Assembly: GCA_024128875.1 (NCBI GenBank)
Contig: JAMYFF010000004.1
Span: forward strand, 124,001-188,000
Length of the DNA stretch: 64,000 nucleotides
Source of the DNA: Salinilacustrithrix flava
GTDB lineage: Bacteria; Actinomycetota; Acidimicrobiia; Acidimicrobiales; Salinilacustritrichaceae
Direction of reading: 5' to 3'
The notes under the pieces are model-generated. The model was not told the DNA's origin and searched no databases. It saw only the letters and a list, made by a program, of their open reading frames with translations. Shown here one piece after another: positions 16,418 to 23,328 of the stretch. Position 1 is the first letter of the stretch; the number at the start of each line of letters is the position of its first letter. A program made the position numbers and the translations under genes.

Positions 16418-17175
16418 GCACCGCCACCAGCCCACGCAAGCCCAGCCGGCGCCGCCCCAAGTACCACCTGATCGACCCGACGATGGTCCGCCAGCGCCGT
16501 CTGACGCTGCGCCTCTCCGCCGACGTCCTCGCTGACCTTCTCGGTGTGTCCGCCGGCGCCATCGACCACCTGGAACACGGCGGCGAGCAGAACCACCTCA
16601 CGATCGCCTACATCGCGGACCTCGCTCGCTTCCTCGGGGTCACCCCCACCGAGCTGCTCGCCCCACCCACGGGGATCCCGGGCGGGGACGGTGACCTCGT
16701 CGACCCCGACGACCCCGTCACCGTCGGCCGCATCCTCGCCGAGGTCGGCGTCGTCCATGCCGACGACCTCGCGATCTCGCTGAACTGGTCGACCGGACGG
16801 ACCTTCTACGCGCTCACCGTCCTCGAAGAGCGCCTCCACGGTGTCGGCCAGCGGCTCTCCTGGCTCGCCGACAGCCAGGTCGCCATCATCCACGCCCCGG
16901 GCGACCCCGCTCCGCTGGCGCCCCTCACTCGGAACACGATCGCGGCGTGGGGCGTGAAGGCCGACGAGGCCTCCATGATCGAATGGGTCGCCCGGAAGGG
17001 CCAGCACCGCACTCTCGGCCAGGAGATCAACCCGATCGTCGTCAACCGCCTGAAGGCTGCTGGCATCCTGACCGACACCGTCGTCCACGGCCCTCGAGCG
17101 AAGAGGGCCGCAGCCGGCGAGGAAGCGTTGCGTTTCACCGACGATGCCCGCTTCAACCTCTGCCTCGATGACTGA
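16414..17175 (+). CDS. Xre-type HTH protein of the transposition operon
   Basis: 253 residues; ATG 16414 overlaps the previous stop by 4 nt. A basic N-terminus leads to a clear Xre/Cro-like HTH at about 24-82: VRQRRLTLRLSADVLADLLGVSAGAIDHLEHGG, ending in ADLARFLGVTPTELL. The remainder contains a possible winged helix (VGRILAEVGVVHADDLAISLNWSTGRTFYALTVLEERL) and a basic C-terminal part (GPRAKRAA). It could bind the element's palindromes as a regulator, or act in target or end recognition. Membership of the transposition operon is certain from the overlaps; the function is open. Confidence 0.8.
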   Translation: MSTATSPRKPSRRRPKYHLIDPTMVRQRRLTLRLSADVLADLLGVSAGAIDHLEHGGEQNHLTIAYIADLARFLGVTPTELLAPPTGIPGGDGDLVDPDDPVTVGRILAEVGVVHADDLAISLNWSTGRTFYALTVLEERLHGVGQRLSWLADSQVAIIHAPGDPAPLAPLTRNTIAAWGVKADEASMIEWVARKGQHRTLGQEINPIVVNRLKAAGILTDTVVHGPRAKRAAAGEEALRFTDDARFNLCLDD

Positions 17176-18007
17176 CGACCTGCCGCGAACACCGTTGCGG
17201 CTGCACCAGACCCACGAGGCTGTCGAGATCCACCTGGACGGTGACGCGTGGGCATGGGCGTGGACGCCCAACGTCGACGACCCGGACCAGCGCATCGAGA
17301 TCGATCTGCTTCCGGACCTCGCGCTCGTGTGCCACGCCGGGCGTGGCCGCACTGTCGAACCGGCAGCTCTGCCCGGTGAACCCCCGGGACTGACGCTGCT
17401 CGTCAGCGTCAACCTCGGCGCTCAGGGCGCCGCCACGATCGACGGGCAGCAGATCTCCGAGGAGGCAGTCACGTACCTGGCCGCTGCCGGTCTCGTCGCC
17501 CTGATCAGAGCGGGCCGGGACGCAGAGCACGGCGATCCGGTCACTGCTTCACCGGACGACGACTGGGCTTCGGCTGAGGCGGCTCGGCTCGTCCGGGTGG
17601 CGCGGTCGAGGCTCCTGGACGAAGAACCGGTGCTCAGCGTCGACGCGCTCATCGACAAGCGCGTCGAGCTCGCCGGGACCCGAGGCAACAGCCCGATCCA
17701 GGTCCGATCGTGGGTGCAGTACCAGCGCGACCGGGGGCGGCTCGTCACCATCACCACCGGTGGGGTCCAGTACGTGCCGCTGTACCAACTCGACGACGCG
17801 TTCAGCCTCCGCGAGCGTGCCGCGGCGATCAACGTCCGGCTGCACGAAGCGGGTTTCAGCGAGTGGGCTGCCTGGGACTGGTGGACGGTCCAGTCGCCGT
17901 GGGTCGAAGCCCGGCCCGTCGATCTCCTCGAGGCGGCAGGGAACGACCCCACCGCAGCCGAGCAACTGGAGGCTGCCGTCGCCGGCCTGCTCGTCGAATC
18001 CGGGTAG
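17168..18007 (+). CDS. Unknown 279-residue protein, last gene of the transposition operon
   Basis: 279 residues from ATG 17168, overlapping the Xre-type gene by 8 nt. No family recognised. The N-terminal ~100 residues look beta-rich (EIHLDGDAWAWAW, IEIDLLPDLALVCHAG). The C-terminal part (about 170-279: RSWVQYQRDRGRLVTI, YVPLYQLDDAF, WDWWTVQSPWVEARPVDLLEAAG) loosely resembles the toxin-binding domain of Xre/MbcA/ParS antitoxins, where a Trp-rich helix precedes a RPxDLL motif. There is no matching toxin gene beside it. This likeness is weak and by eye. Confidence 0.7.
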   Translation: MTDDLPRTPLRLHQTHEAVEIHLDGDAWAWAWTPNVDDPDQRIEIDLLPDLALVCHAGRGRTVEPAALPGEPPGLTLLVSVNLGAQGAATIDGQQISEEAVTYLAAAGLVALIRAGRDAEHGDPVTASPDDDWASAEAARLVRVARSRLLDEEPVLSVDALIDKRVELAGTRGNSPIQVRSWVQYQRDRGRLVTITTGGVQYVPLYQLDDAFSLRERAAAINVRLHEAGFSEWAAWDWWTVQSPWVEARPVDLLEAAGNDPTAAEQLEAAVAGLLVESG

Positions 18008-18044
18008 ATGAGCAGGCCTGACCAGCGCCGGCGCGAACCGCGCT

Positions 18045-18063
18045 CGCGCGCAGGGTGCGCGCG
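18045..18063. promoter_or_regulatory. Palindromic operator candidate, copy 2
   Basis: CGCGCGCA-ggg-TGCGCGCG, with the same arms as 11788-11806. It follows the last transposition gene (stop 18007) and precedes the helicase module, so it may control that module in step with transposition. Confidence 0.58.
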
Positions 18064-18072
18064 GCAGGGACT

Positions 18073-18096
18073 ACATCGCTGTAGTTACAGCGATGT
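18073..18096. promoter_or_regulatory. 24-bp palindrome upstream of the helicase gene, operator candidate
   Basis: ACATCGCTGTA (18073-18083) and TACAGCGATGT (18086-18096) are perfect 11-bp inverted repeats around GT. It lies 10 bp after the GC palindrome and about 145 bp before the helicase start. The surrounding sequence is unusually AT-rich here (GTGAGTAGTAGAGTCAAAT follows), consistent with a promoter. A terminator for the preceding operon is less likely because no T-tract follows. Confidence 0.55.
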
Positions 18097-18225
18097 GAGT
18101 AGTAGAGTCAAATCGAACTGCCACTTCCGGCAGTCGGTTGATTCAGCTCCTGGGGGCCGCACCGTACCGACGGATGCGTAGGGGCTGGTGGATGCCAACA
18201 GCCTCAGACGCCACCGACCCCTCAC

Positions 18226-18231
18226 AGGAGG
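18226..18231 (+). promoter_or_regulatory. Ribosome binding site that fixes the helicase start
   Basis: AGGAGG, 8 nt before the GTG at 18240. No comparable site precedes the upstream TTG (18138) or ATGs (18174, 18192) in the same frame. Confidence 0.7.
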
Positions 18232-18239
18232 CCCCGGCC

Positions 18240-20102
18240 GTGCTCAGCAGCGACTCGATCGCCCAGTTCTTCGCCAACGCTCCGGTCAACATCGCCGGCA
18301 ACCCCTACCTGCGGACACCTCAGATCGACGGGCACGCCGCCGCCGTTCGGCACTTCGCCACCTCAGACGAGCGAGCCATCGAACAGATCCCAGTCGGGTG
18401 CGGCAAGAGCGGTCTCATCGCCCTCCTGCCCTTCGGCGTGGCACGCGGGCGGGTGCTGGTCATCGCGCCGAACCTCGCGATCAAGGACCAGTTGGCTGAC
18501 GATCTCGACGTGACCTCGGCATCGTGCTTCTACCGGCGTACCAACGTGCTGGCGGATCTGTCGAGTGGGCCGTTCCGGGCCGAGCTCGACGCTGACGCCA
18601 ACATCCACGACTGCCACAACGCCCACATCGTCGTCACCAACATCCATCAGCTCGCCGAGCGGGCCGAGGGTTGGCTGTCGCAGTTCCCCGCCGACTTCTT
18701 CGACCTCATCGTCGTCGACGAGGGACATCACAACGCAGCTCCGACCTGGCAGAACGTGTTCGATGCGTTCCCCCTAGCCCGGGTCATCAGCCTCACTGCC
18801 ACGCCGTTCCGGGCGGACGGCGCCGAGGTCGCCGGCGAGAGCATCTACAAGTACACGTTCCGGGAAGCGATCCGAAAGGGCTACATCAAGGACATCAGGG
18901 CCGAGAACGTCGCACCCACCGAGCTCGTGTTCACGTACCAAGGCGACGAACGTCGCCACACCCTCGACGAGGTCCTCGAGCTCCGCGAGGAGGACTGGTT
19001 CTCCAAGGGCGTGGCCCTCGCCGAGGAGTGCAACAAGTCCATCGTCGACGCGTCCGTCCTGTGGCTCCGCGACCTCCGCACCACCGGCACCCACCACCAG
19101 CTGATCGCCGTTGCATGCAGCATCGACCATGCCCGCCAGATCCGCGGCTTGTACGCAGAGCTGGGTTTGTCGGCGAAGGTCATCCACTCGCGCATGGAAA
19201 CCGCCGACAAGGACAACGTCATCCGCGACCTGAAGGCCGGGATCCTGGACGTCGTCGTCCAGGTGCAGATGCTGGGCGAAGGCTTCGATCACCCACCTCT
19301 CTCGGTGGCCGCAGTGTTCCGGCCGTTCCGGTCACTCAGCCCCTACATCCAGTTCGTGGGGCGGGTCATGCGCGTCAACGTGCAGAACGCTCCGCAGCAC
19401 CCAGACAACCGTGGCGTCGTGGTCTCCCACATCGGCCTGAACATCGAACGTCACTGGGCGGACTTCAAGCGCCTCGATGCAGACGACCAGGAACTGATCG
19501 CAGGCTGGGTCGGCGGGAACAGCGCCGAGAACGCCGGCGGGGACGGGGACGGCGCATCACCGTGGCGCGACGGCGGCCACATGGACGTCACCCGTGAGAT
19601 CCTCAGCGACCGCTTCATCTCCGACCTCTTCCTCGATGACGCCGATGACGACGCCGTCATCGACAACGCGATGGAGACCTCCCGGGAACAGGGGCTCGAC
19701 CTCGAACTGCTCGGGATCACCCGCGACGACCTGCGCCGCCGCTTCGCCGAGGCTCGCGCCCGATCTGGTCCCGTCGGTCCGGAGCGCTTGCCGGTGCAGC
19801 CGCAGGCACACCGCAAGGTTCAGCGCCAGCGACTCGACGAGCAGGTAAAGAGCCAGGCATCGACGGTTTGCTCGACTCTCGGCGAAGCTGCGTCGGGGCG
19901 GCGTATCGCGCTGCTGGGTGGCACGGGGGCGACCAACAACCTCGGTGCGGTGATCGTCTTGCTGAACCGGAGGGTCAGCACCCACCCGGCAGTGGATGGA
20001 ACGGATCGTGCTGAACTGAGCCTGGACCAGATCGAGGCCGCACGCGCTGCGCTTCCGGAACTCGCTCAGGAAGTCGCAGCCGAGCTGGCTGGCCGGCTCT
20101 GA
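18240..20102 (+). CDS. SF2 DEAD/DEAH-like helicase (ResIII type), transposon cargo
   Basis: 620 residues from GTG 18240. Helicase motifs in order: QIPVGCGKSG (Walker A, with Val-Gly-Cys in place of the usual Thr-Gly), VVTNIHQL, VVDEGHH (motif II), SLTATPFR (III), QVQMLGEGFDHPP (V) and QFVGRVMRV (VI). After the motor, a ~150-residue C-terminal region includes RALPELAQEVAAEL-like helices and an acidic DDADDDAVID stretch. There is no nuclease domain in the chain. The two following genes are coupled to it (TGATG, then a 20-bp gap), giving a three-gene module. Such helicases occur in many phage-defence systems and in mobile-element maintenance; I cannot assign it to a named system. Confidence 0.88.
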   Translation: MLSSDSIAQFFANAPVNIAGNPYLRTPQIDGHAAAVRHFATSDERAIEQIPVGCGKSGLIALLPFGVARGRVLVIAPNLAIKDQLADDLDVTSASCFYRRTNVLADLSSGPFRAELDADANIHDCHNAHIVVTNIHQLAERAEGWLSQFPADFFDLIVVDEGHHNAAPTWQNVFDAFPLARVISLTATPFRADGAEVAGESIYKYTFREAIRKGYIKDIRAENVAPTELVFTYQGDERRHTLDEVLELREEDWFSKGVALAEECNKSIVDASVLWLRDLRTTGTHHQLIAVACSIDHARQIRGLYAELGLSAKVIHSRMETADKDNVIRDLKAGILDVVVQVQMLGEGFDHPPLSVAAVFRPFRSLSPYIQFVGRVMRVNVQNAPQHPDNRGVVVSHIGLNIERHWADFKRLDADDQELIAGWVGGNSAENAGGDGDGASPWRDGGHMDVTREILSDRFISDLFLDDADDDAVIDNAMETSREQGLDLELLGITRDDLRRRFAEARARSGPVGPERLPVQPQAHRKVQRQRLDEQVKSQASTVCSTLGEAASGRRIALLGGTGATNNLGAVIVLLNRRVSTHPAVDGTDRAELSLDQIEAARAALPELAQEVAAELAGRL

Positions 20103-20341
20103 TGCCAGGCCGTCCCCGGTCCGTCCTCCTCCGGCTCGAGGTGCGGCCTGCGGGGCGGCGCTGCACCTGCGCCCACAACACCGCACACGTGATGCTCAAG
20201 GGCGATCTGCGCTTCGTCGTGCGTGACCGAGGCCCCGCTGCCGGCGAGAAGGGCTACTGCGCCGCCTGCGCCTCCGAGATGCTCGTCAAGGCCAAGGCGG
20301 AGCTCGACGCACTCGAAGCGGCTCTCCAGCCATTCCACTGA
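20102..20341 (+). CDS. Small CxC...CxxC protein coupled to the helicase
   Basis: 79 residues. ATG 20102 shares a base with the helicase stop (TGATG), implying translational coupling. Cysteines in CTC (near 21-23) and GYCAAC (about 52-57) are spaced like a zinc ribbon. Between them lies a strand-rich segment (MLKGDLRFVVRDRG), and the C-terminus is a charged helix (VKAKAELDALEAAL). It may be a DNA- or protein-binding partner of the helicase; function unknown. Confidence 0.72.
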   Translation: MPGRPRSVLLRLEVRPAGRRCTCAHNTAHVMLKGDLRFVVRDRGPAAGEKGYCAACASEMLVKAKAELDALEAALQPFH

Positions 20342-20361
20342 CGCTGACGTACCCTGCGGCC

Positions 20362-21492
20362 ATGGCGGTGGTGTGCCCGTGCGGGTGCGGGAGTCGTGTC
20401 GGTTGGAGTCGTCGTGGGTACGCCGCTCGCTACGAGGCGATCGGCGAGGCGATGGCTGACGCCCGCCAGGTCGCAGGCGACGCGTTTGATGGTCTGCTGC
20501 CCGAGACCCTCGCCGGGGACGTCGCGATGGCGTTGCGTGTGTACGGCTCGCTGCGCAGCCAGTTGCTCGCTCACGTGCACGGCGAAGCCCGGCCCGGCAG
20601 CCATGACGACGGCGCCACGTTGAACGAGGTCAGTTCGGCGCTCTTGACGTCGCTGCCCGCTCTGGCGGCCGCCGCTGCGTCCCACGGGACCGCGCAACGA
20701 CGCCAGGACGCACCGCCCTCCAGCTACGTCGGGTCGTACCAGCGGATGGGCACCCAGGAGATCCTGCTCGGCTCCACCGGTTCGGGAGTCGTCCGGGTGG
20801 CGCTGGGCAACGTGCGCCACCGGCACAAGCCGGTGCCGACAACGTCGCTTGTGGTCTGCGCCGCGGCCGGGCTCCTCGCCGCTGCCGACGAGCACGCCGA
20901 GGCCATCATCGACGATCTCGGCGTTTGTCTGGCTGGCGTCGACGTGCGTCCCGATCTTGCGCTCGTCCACGTCCGAGACGTCCCGGTCGTCCGGGACCGG
21001 ATCGCCGACCGGCTCGCCGGGGATGTGCTGGTCGAGACGGACGACGGCCCCGACCCGGGCTCGTCCGACGACCCAGGCGACAACTTCCTGTTCGGTTCCG
21101 TTCTCGGCCGCGACGGCGACTACGCCCACGGCCTTGAGGACTGGGCCGGCATCGAACTCGACGACGTGCCCGCAGTGGACGCCGGCCGGTACATCGGCGC
21201 GGTCTGGGTCGCAGCGCTGTCGGAGACCACCGCACAGCGCCCGGCGGTCCCGGCGCTCAGGTTCGCTGAGATGCCCCACGATGTCAGCGAACTTCGGGGG
21301 CACGGAACCACGCTGATGTACGGGATGCTCGAGGCGGAGCTCCACTGCCGGAACTTGGTGGCGCTCGAAGCGTTCTGCGAGACGTTCCGGCCTGACCAAC
21401 CCGCCCATGAGCACGTCGCAGCGCTGTACCCGCTGCTGGAGCCAGCTGTCGCCGAACTCGCCGGAAGGTTCCAGACAGCGGCTGAGCGCTGA
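20362..21492 (+). CDS. Unknown 376-residue protein, third gene of the helicase module
   Basis: 376 residues from ATG 20362, 20 bp after the preceding gene. It opens with a compact metal-binding-like motif, VCPCGCGSRVGWSRRGYAARYEAIGEAM, also common at the start of small HNH-like or replication proteins of actinobacterial phages. The rest is largely helical and Asp/Ala-rich, with no motif I can name (GSYQRMGTQEILLG, HAEAIIDDLGVCLAGVDVR, GTTLMYGMLEAELHCRNL). No signal peptide or membrane segment. It is the last gene before the right transposon end and would act with the helicase, judged by position. Confidence 0.72.
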   Translation: MAVVCPCGCGSRVGWSRRGYAARYEAIGEAMADARQVAGDAFDGLLPETLAGDVAMALRVYGSLRSQLLAHVHGEARPGSHDDGATLNEVSSALLTSLPALAAAAASHGTAQRRQDAPPSSYVGSYQRMGTQEILLGSTGSGVVRVALGNVRHRHKPVPTTSLVVCAAAGLLAAADEHAEAIIDDLGVCLAGVDVRPDLALVHVRDVPVVRDRIADRLAGDVLVETDDGPDPGSSDDPGDNFLFGSVLGRDGDYAHGLEDWAGIELDDVPAVDAGRYIGAVWVAALSETTAQRPAVPALRFAEMPHDVSELRGHGTTLMYGMLEAELHCRNLVALEAFCETFRPDQPAHEHVAALYPLLEPAVAELAGRFQTAAER

Positions 21493-21620
21493 TCGTGGCC
21501 GCCGACCTCGGCGGGCTTCTCGGTCCCGGACGCTACGAGCAGCGCTCCCCGCACAGACCTCGGTCGCCGTCGAGCACAGCGGCGTGAGCGCCGCGTTCGT
21601 GGGCCCGGACGCCTCGTCGC

Positions 21621-21658
21621 CACCGCAAACGCGTCACAGGCGACGCGCGTTTGCGGTG
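21621..21658 (+). terminator. Large hairpin near the right transposon end, possible terminator
   Basis: Perfect 13-bp arms (21621-21633 CACCGCAAACGCG; 21646-21658 CGCGTTTGCGGTG) around a 12-nt loop, about 130 bp after the last cargo stop. It could stop transcription before the transposon end. It has no T-run, and its right arm touches the first subterminal repeat, so a structural role at the end is also possible. Confidence 0.45.
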
Positions 21659-21717
21659 AGACAGCTGAAATCCACAGGCACTGGAGCACCCGTGCGGCCG
21701 TGAGACATAGAAAGGAT
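21656..21717 (-). repeat. Subterminal repeats of the right transposon end
   Basis: 21656-21676 (GTGAGACAGCTGAAAT then CCACA) and 21700-21716 (GTGAGACATAGAAAGGA) are diverged copies of the terminal 21723-21744 (GTGAGACCGCGGAAAT then GCCGCA). All start with GTGAGAC and keep GAAA. Three sites on this end and about three on the left match the transposase-site arrays of Tn7-like elements. Confidence 0.65.
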
Positions 21718-21719
21718 CC

Positions 21720-21744
21720 GGGGTGAGACCGCGGAAATGCCGCA
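21720..21744 (-). repeat. Right terminal inverted repeat
   Basis: Reads GGGGTGAGACCGCGG and on to GCCGCA at the outer edge. It is the reverse complement of 1521-1545 with one mismatch. The outermost dinucleotide is CA, matching TG on the left. Confidence 0.93.
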
Positions 21745-21749
21745 CGAGG
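21745..21749. repeat. Target-site duplication, right copy (CGAGG)
   Basis: Direct copy of 1516-1520. On the minus strand it supplies the end of codon 50 (Thr) and codon 51 (Ser) of the interrupted gene. Confidence 0.93.
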
Positions 21750-21897
21750 TCGGCCCGAGGAGGGGCAACCAGAAGCGCTCGACGTAGGCGCCGCGCGGGT
21801 CGACGCCCAGGTCGTCGCAGACCGGGTCGGCCCAGGGCACGACGAGCAGGGGTGGCAGGCGGGGCTCGGTGGTGGCGGATGCGTGGGTGGCGGGCAC
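21745..21897 (-). pseudogene. 5' part (codons 1-51) of the conserved hypothetical gene split by the transposon
   Basis: Starts at GTG 21897 with GGGAGA at good spacing and reads VPATHASATTEPRLPPLLVV, then PWADPVCDDLGVDPRGAYVERFWLPLLGPTS up to the junction. From there the frame continues 37 codons into the transposon (to a stop at 21634), so a short chimeric peptide could be made. The remaining 154 codons are at 1051-1515. An ATG at 21945 in the same frame is an alternative start, but it lacks a ribosome site. Confidence 0.9.
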
Positions 21898-22025
21898 GGG
21901 GGTCTCCCTCGGGTGTGCGCTCGGGGGAAGCGCATCGAAGCACACTCTCGTGCACTTTCGATGTCTTCCGATCCGACCATGGGGCCGGGTAGCCTGTCAA
22001 GGCCGTCGAGCCGTGGAGGGGTGCC

Positions 22026-22775
22026 GTGGAGGAAGCGATCGAAGCCGGGCGCGAGCTGCTGGCCGGGGCCGGGCGCGTGGTGGTGCTCACCGGCGCCGGC
22101 ATCAGCACCGACAGCGGCATCCCGGACTTCCGGGGCCCCAACGGCGTGTGGACCAAGGACCCCGAGGCCGAGAAGCTGGCCACCCTGGACCACTACGTGT
22201 CCGATCCGGCCATCCGGGCCAAGGCGTGGCAGCGCCGGCTCGAGACGCTGTCCACCACCTACGAGCCCAACCCCGGACACCACGCCCTCGTGCGCCTCGA
22301 GCAGCGCGGCGCGCTCGACACGCTCATCACCCAGAACGTCGACGGCCTCCACCGGCGCGCCGGCACCAGCCCCGACCGACTCGTGGAGATCCACGGCACG
22401 ACCAGCGACGTGATGTGCCTGGACTGCGACGACCGCGCCCCGATCGAGAAGGCGCTCGACCGCGTGCGCGCCGGCGAAGCGGACCCGGCCTGCCGGTCCT
22501 GCGGCGGCATCCTCAAGACCGCCACCATCTCCTTCGGCCAGGGCCTCGTGGTCGACGACCTGGCCCGGGCCGACGCGGCGGCCCGGCGGGCCGACCTGCT
22601 GCTCGCCGTCGGCTCGACGCTCGGCGTGTACCCCATCGCCAACGTCGTCCCCCTCGCCAAGGTCCACGGCGCGCCGGTGCTCATCGTCAACGGCGGCCCC
22701 ACCGAGATGGACGATCTCGCCGACGTGCGCATCGAGGGTTCGATCTCCGAGGTCCTGCCCGCCCTCGTCGGCTGA
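22026..22775 (+). CDS. Sirtuin (Sir2-family NAD-dependent protein deacylase)
   Basis: 249 residues, standard length for bacterial CobB-type sirtuins. It removes acyl groups from protein lysines using NAD. Visible are the NAD-binding GAGISTDSGIPDFRG (23-37), QNVDGLH (103-109), the catalytic His123 in EIHGTT, a four-cysteine zinc site (Cys131, Cys134, Cys156, Cys159) and VGSTLGVYP. GTG 22026 has GGAGGGG just upstream. It is divergent from the interrupted gene, with a 128-bp gap. Confidence 0.95.
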   Translation: MEEAIEAGRELLAGAGRVVVLTGAGISTDSGIPDFRGPNGVWTKDPEAEKLATLDHYVSDPAIRAKAWQRRLETLSTTYEPNPGHHALVRLEQRGALDTLITQNVDGLHRRAGTSPDRLVEIHGTTSDVMCLDCDDRAPIEKALDRVRAGEADPACRSCGGILKTATISFGQGLVVDDLARADAAARRADLLLAVGSTLGVYPIANVVPLAKVHGAPVLIVNGGPTEMDDLADVRIEGSISEVLPALVG

Positions 22776-22865
22776 GGGGGGAATCCCAGCACGCAGCGTC
22801 GTGACGTCGTACCGTTTCGGTGTGCACCGGACCCGGTGCGCGACGCAACCGAGAGGTGGGCCCTC

Positions 22866-23303
22866 ATGGACCTGGACAAGCTTTCACTGTCCGACAAGAT
22901 CATCGCCGGCACCGGCATCGTGCTGATCATCGACCTGCTGTTCCTGCCGTGGCACAGCATCGACGTCGGCCCGTTCAGCACATCGCTGACAGCGATCGAG
23001 GAGCGGAACGCGTTCCTCGGCGTGCTCGCGCTGCTCCTGACCATCGCCGTGGTGGCGGTCACGCTGGTGCGGGTGTTCAAGCCCGAGACCAAGCTCCCCG
23101 ACCTGCCGGTCACGTGGGATCGGGCCATCTTCTTCGGAGCCGCCGCCACCCTCGGCCTGCTGGTGCTGAAGCTGATCCTGGAGACCGACTTCCTCGGCAT
23201 CGGTGCCTGGCTCGGCCTGCTCCTCGCCGCCGGGATGACCTACGGCGGCTACCTGAAGTTCCAGGCCGACTCCACCGCGAGCGCGGGCACCGGCACGGCC
23301 TGA
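22866..23303 (+). CDS. Small four-helix membrane protein
   Basis: 145 residues from ATG 22866 (GAGAGGTGGG upstream). Four hydrophobic stretches: IIAGTGIVLIIDLLFLPW, FLGVLALLLTIAVVAVTLV, AIFFGAAATLGLLVLKLIL and IGAWLGLLLAAGMTYGGYL. A short polar loop (HSIDVGPFSTSLTAIEERN) follows the first and an Ala/Ser/Thr tail ends it. It is the kind of conserved actinobacterial integral membrane protein without assigned function. It lies about 90 bp after the sirtuin gene. Confidence 0.8.
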   Translation: MDLDKLSLSDKIIAGTGIVLIIDLLFLPWHSIDVGPFSTSLTAIEERNAFLGVLALLLTIAVVAVTLVRVFKPETKLPDLPVTWDRAIFFGAAATLGLLVLKLILETDFLGIGAWLGLLLAAGMTYGGYLKFQADSTASAGTGTA

Positions 23304-23328
23304 GCGCCGATCCGCTCCGCCCCGACCG

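Larger units (their letters stand above)
1521..21744. mobile_element. Complete 20.2-kb Tn7/Tn5053-like transposon with restriction-modification and helicase cargo
   Basis: Both ends were located at base resolution. Left end 1521-1545 and right end 21720-21744 are inverted repeats matching at 24 of 25 positions; the outermost bases are TG...CA. A perfect CGAGG duplication flanks them. The ends carry further subterminal repeats, as expected for multiple transposase-binding sites. The element encodes a DDE transposase and an AAA+ ATPase in an operon with a nuclease and three unassigned genes. Cargo comprises a lipoprotein, hsdM-hsdS-hsdR, an SF2 helicase module and small genes. It interrupts a gene that is otherwise intact in both halves, which suggests recent insertion. 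No CRISPR, Cas12k or TniQ gene was seen. Confidence 0.93.

Noticed and set aside
14885..16435. 516-codon open frame on the minus strand opposite the 428-residue gene
   Set aside because: Shadow of a gene that is fixed by overlaps at both ends; sequence has no protein-like motifs.
18138..18239. Longer helicase start (TTG 18138 or ATG 18174/18192)
   Set aside because: No ribosome site; AGGAGG sits before the GTG at 18240 and helicase homology begins after it.
1521..21744. CRISPR-associated transposon or integrative conjugative element
   Set aside because: No repeat-spacer array, Cas12k, Cascade, relaxase or type IV secretion gene is present; ends and duplication fit a Tn7-type element instead.
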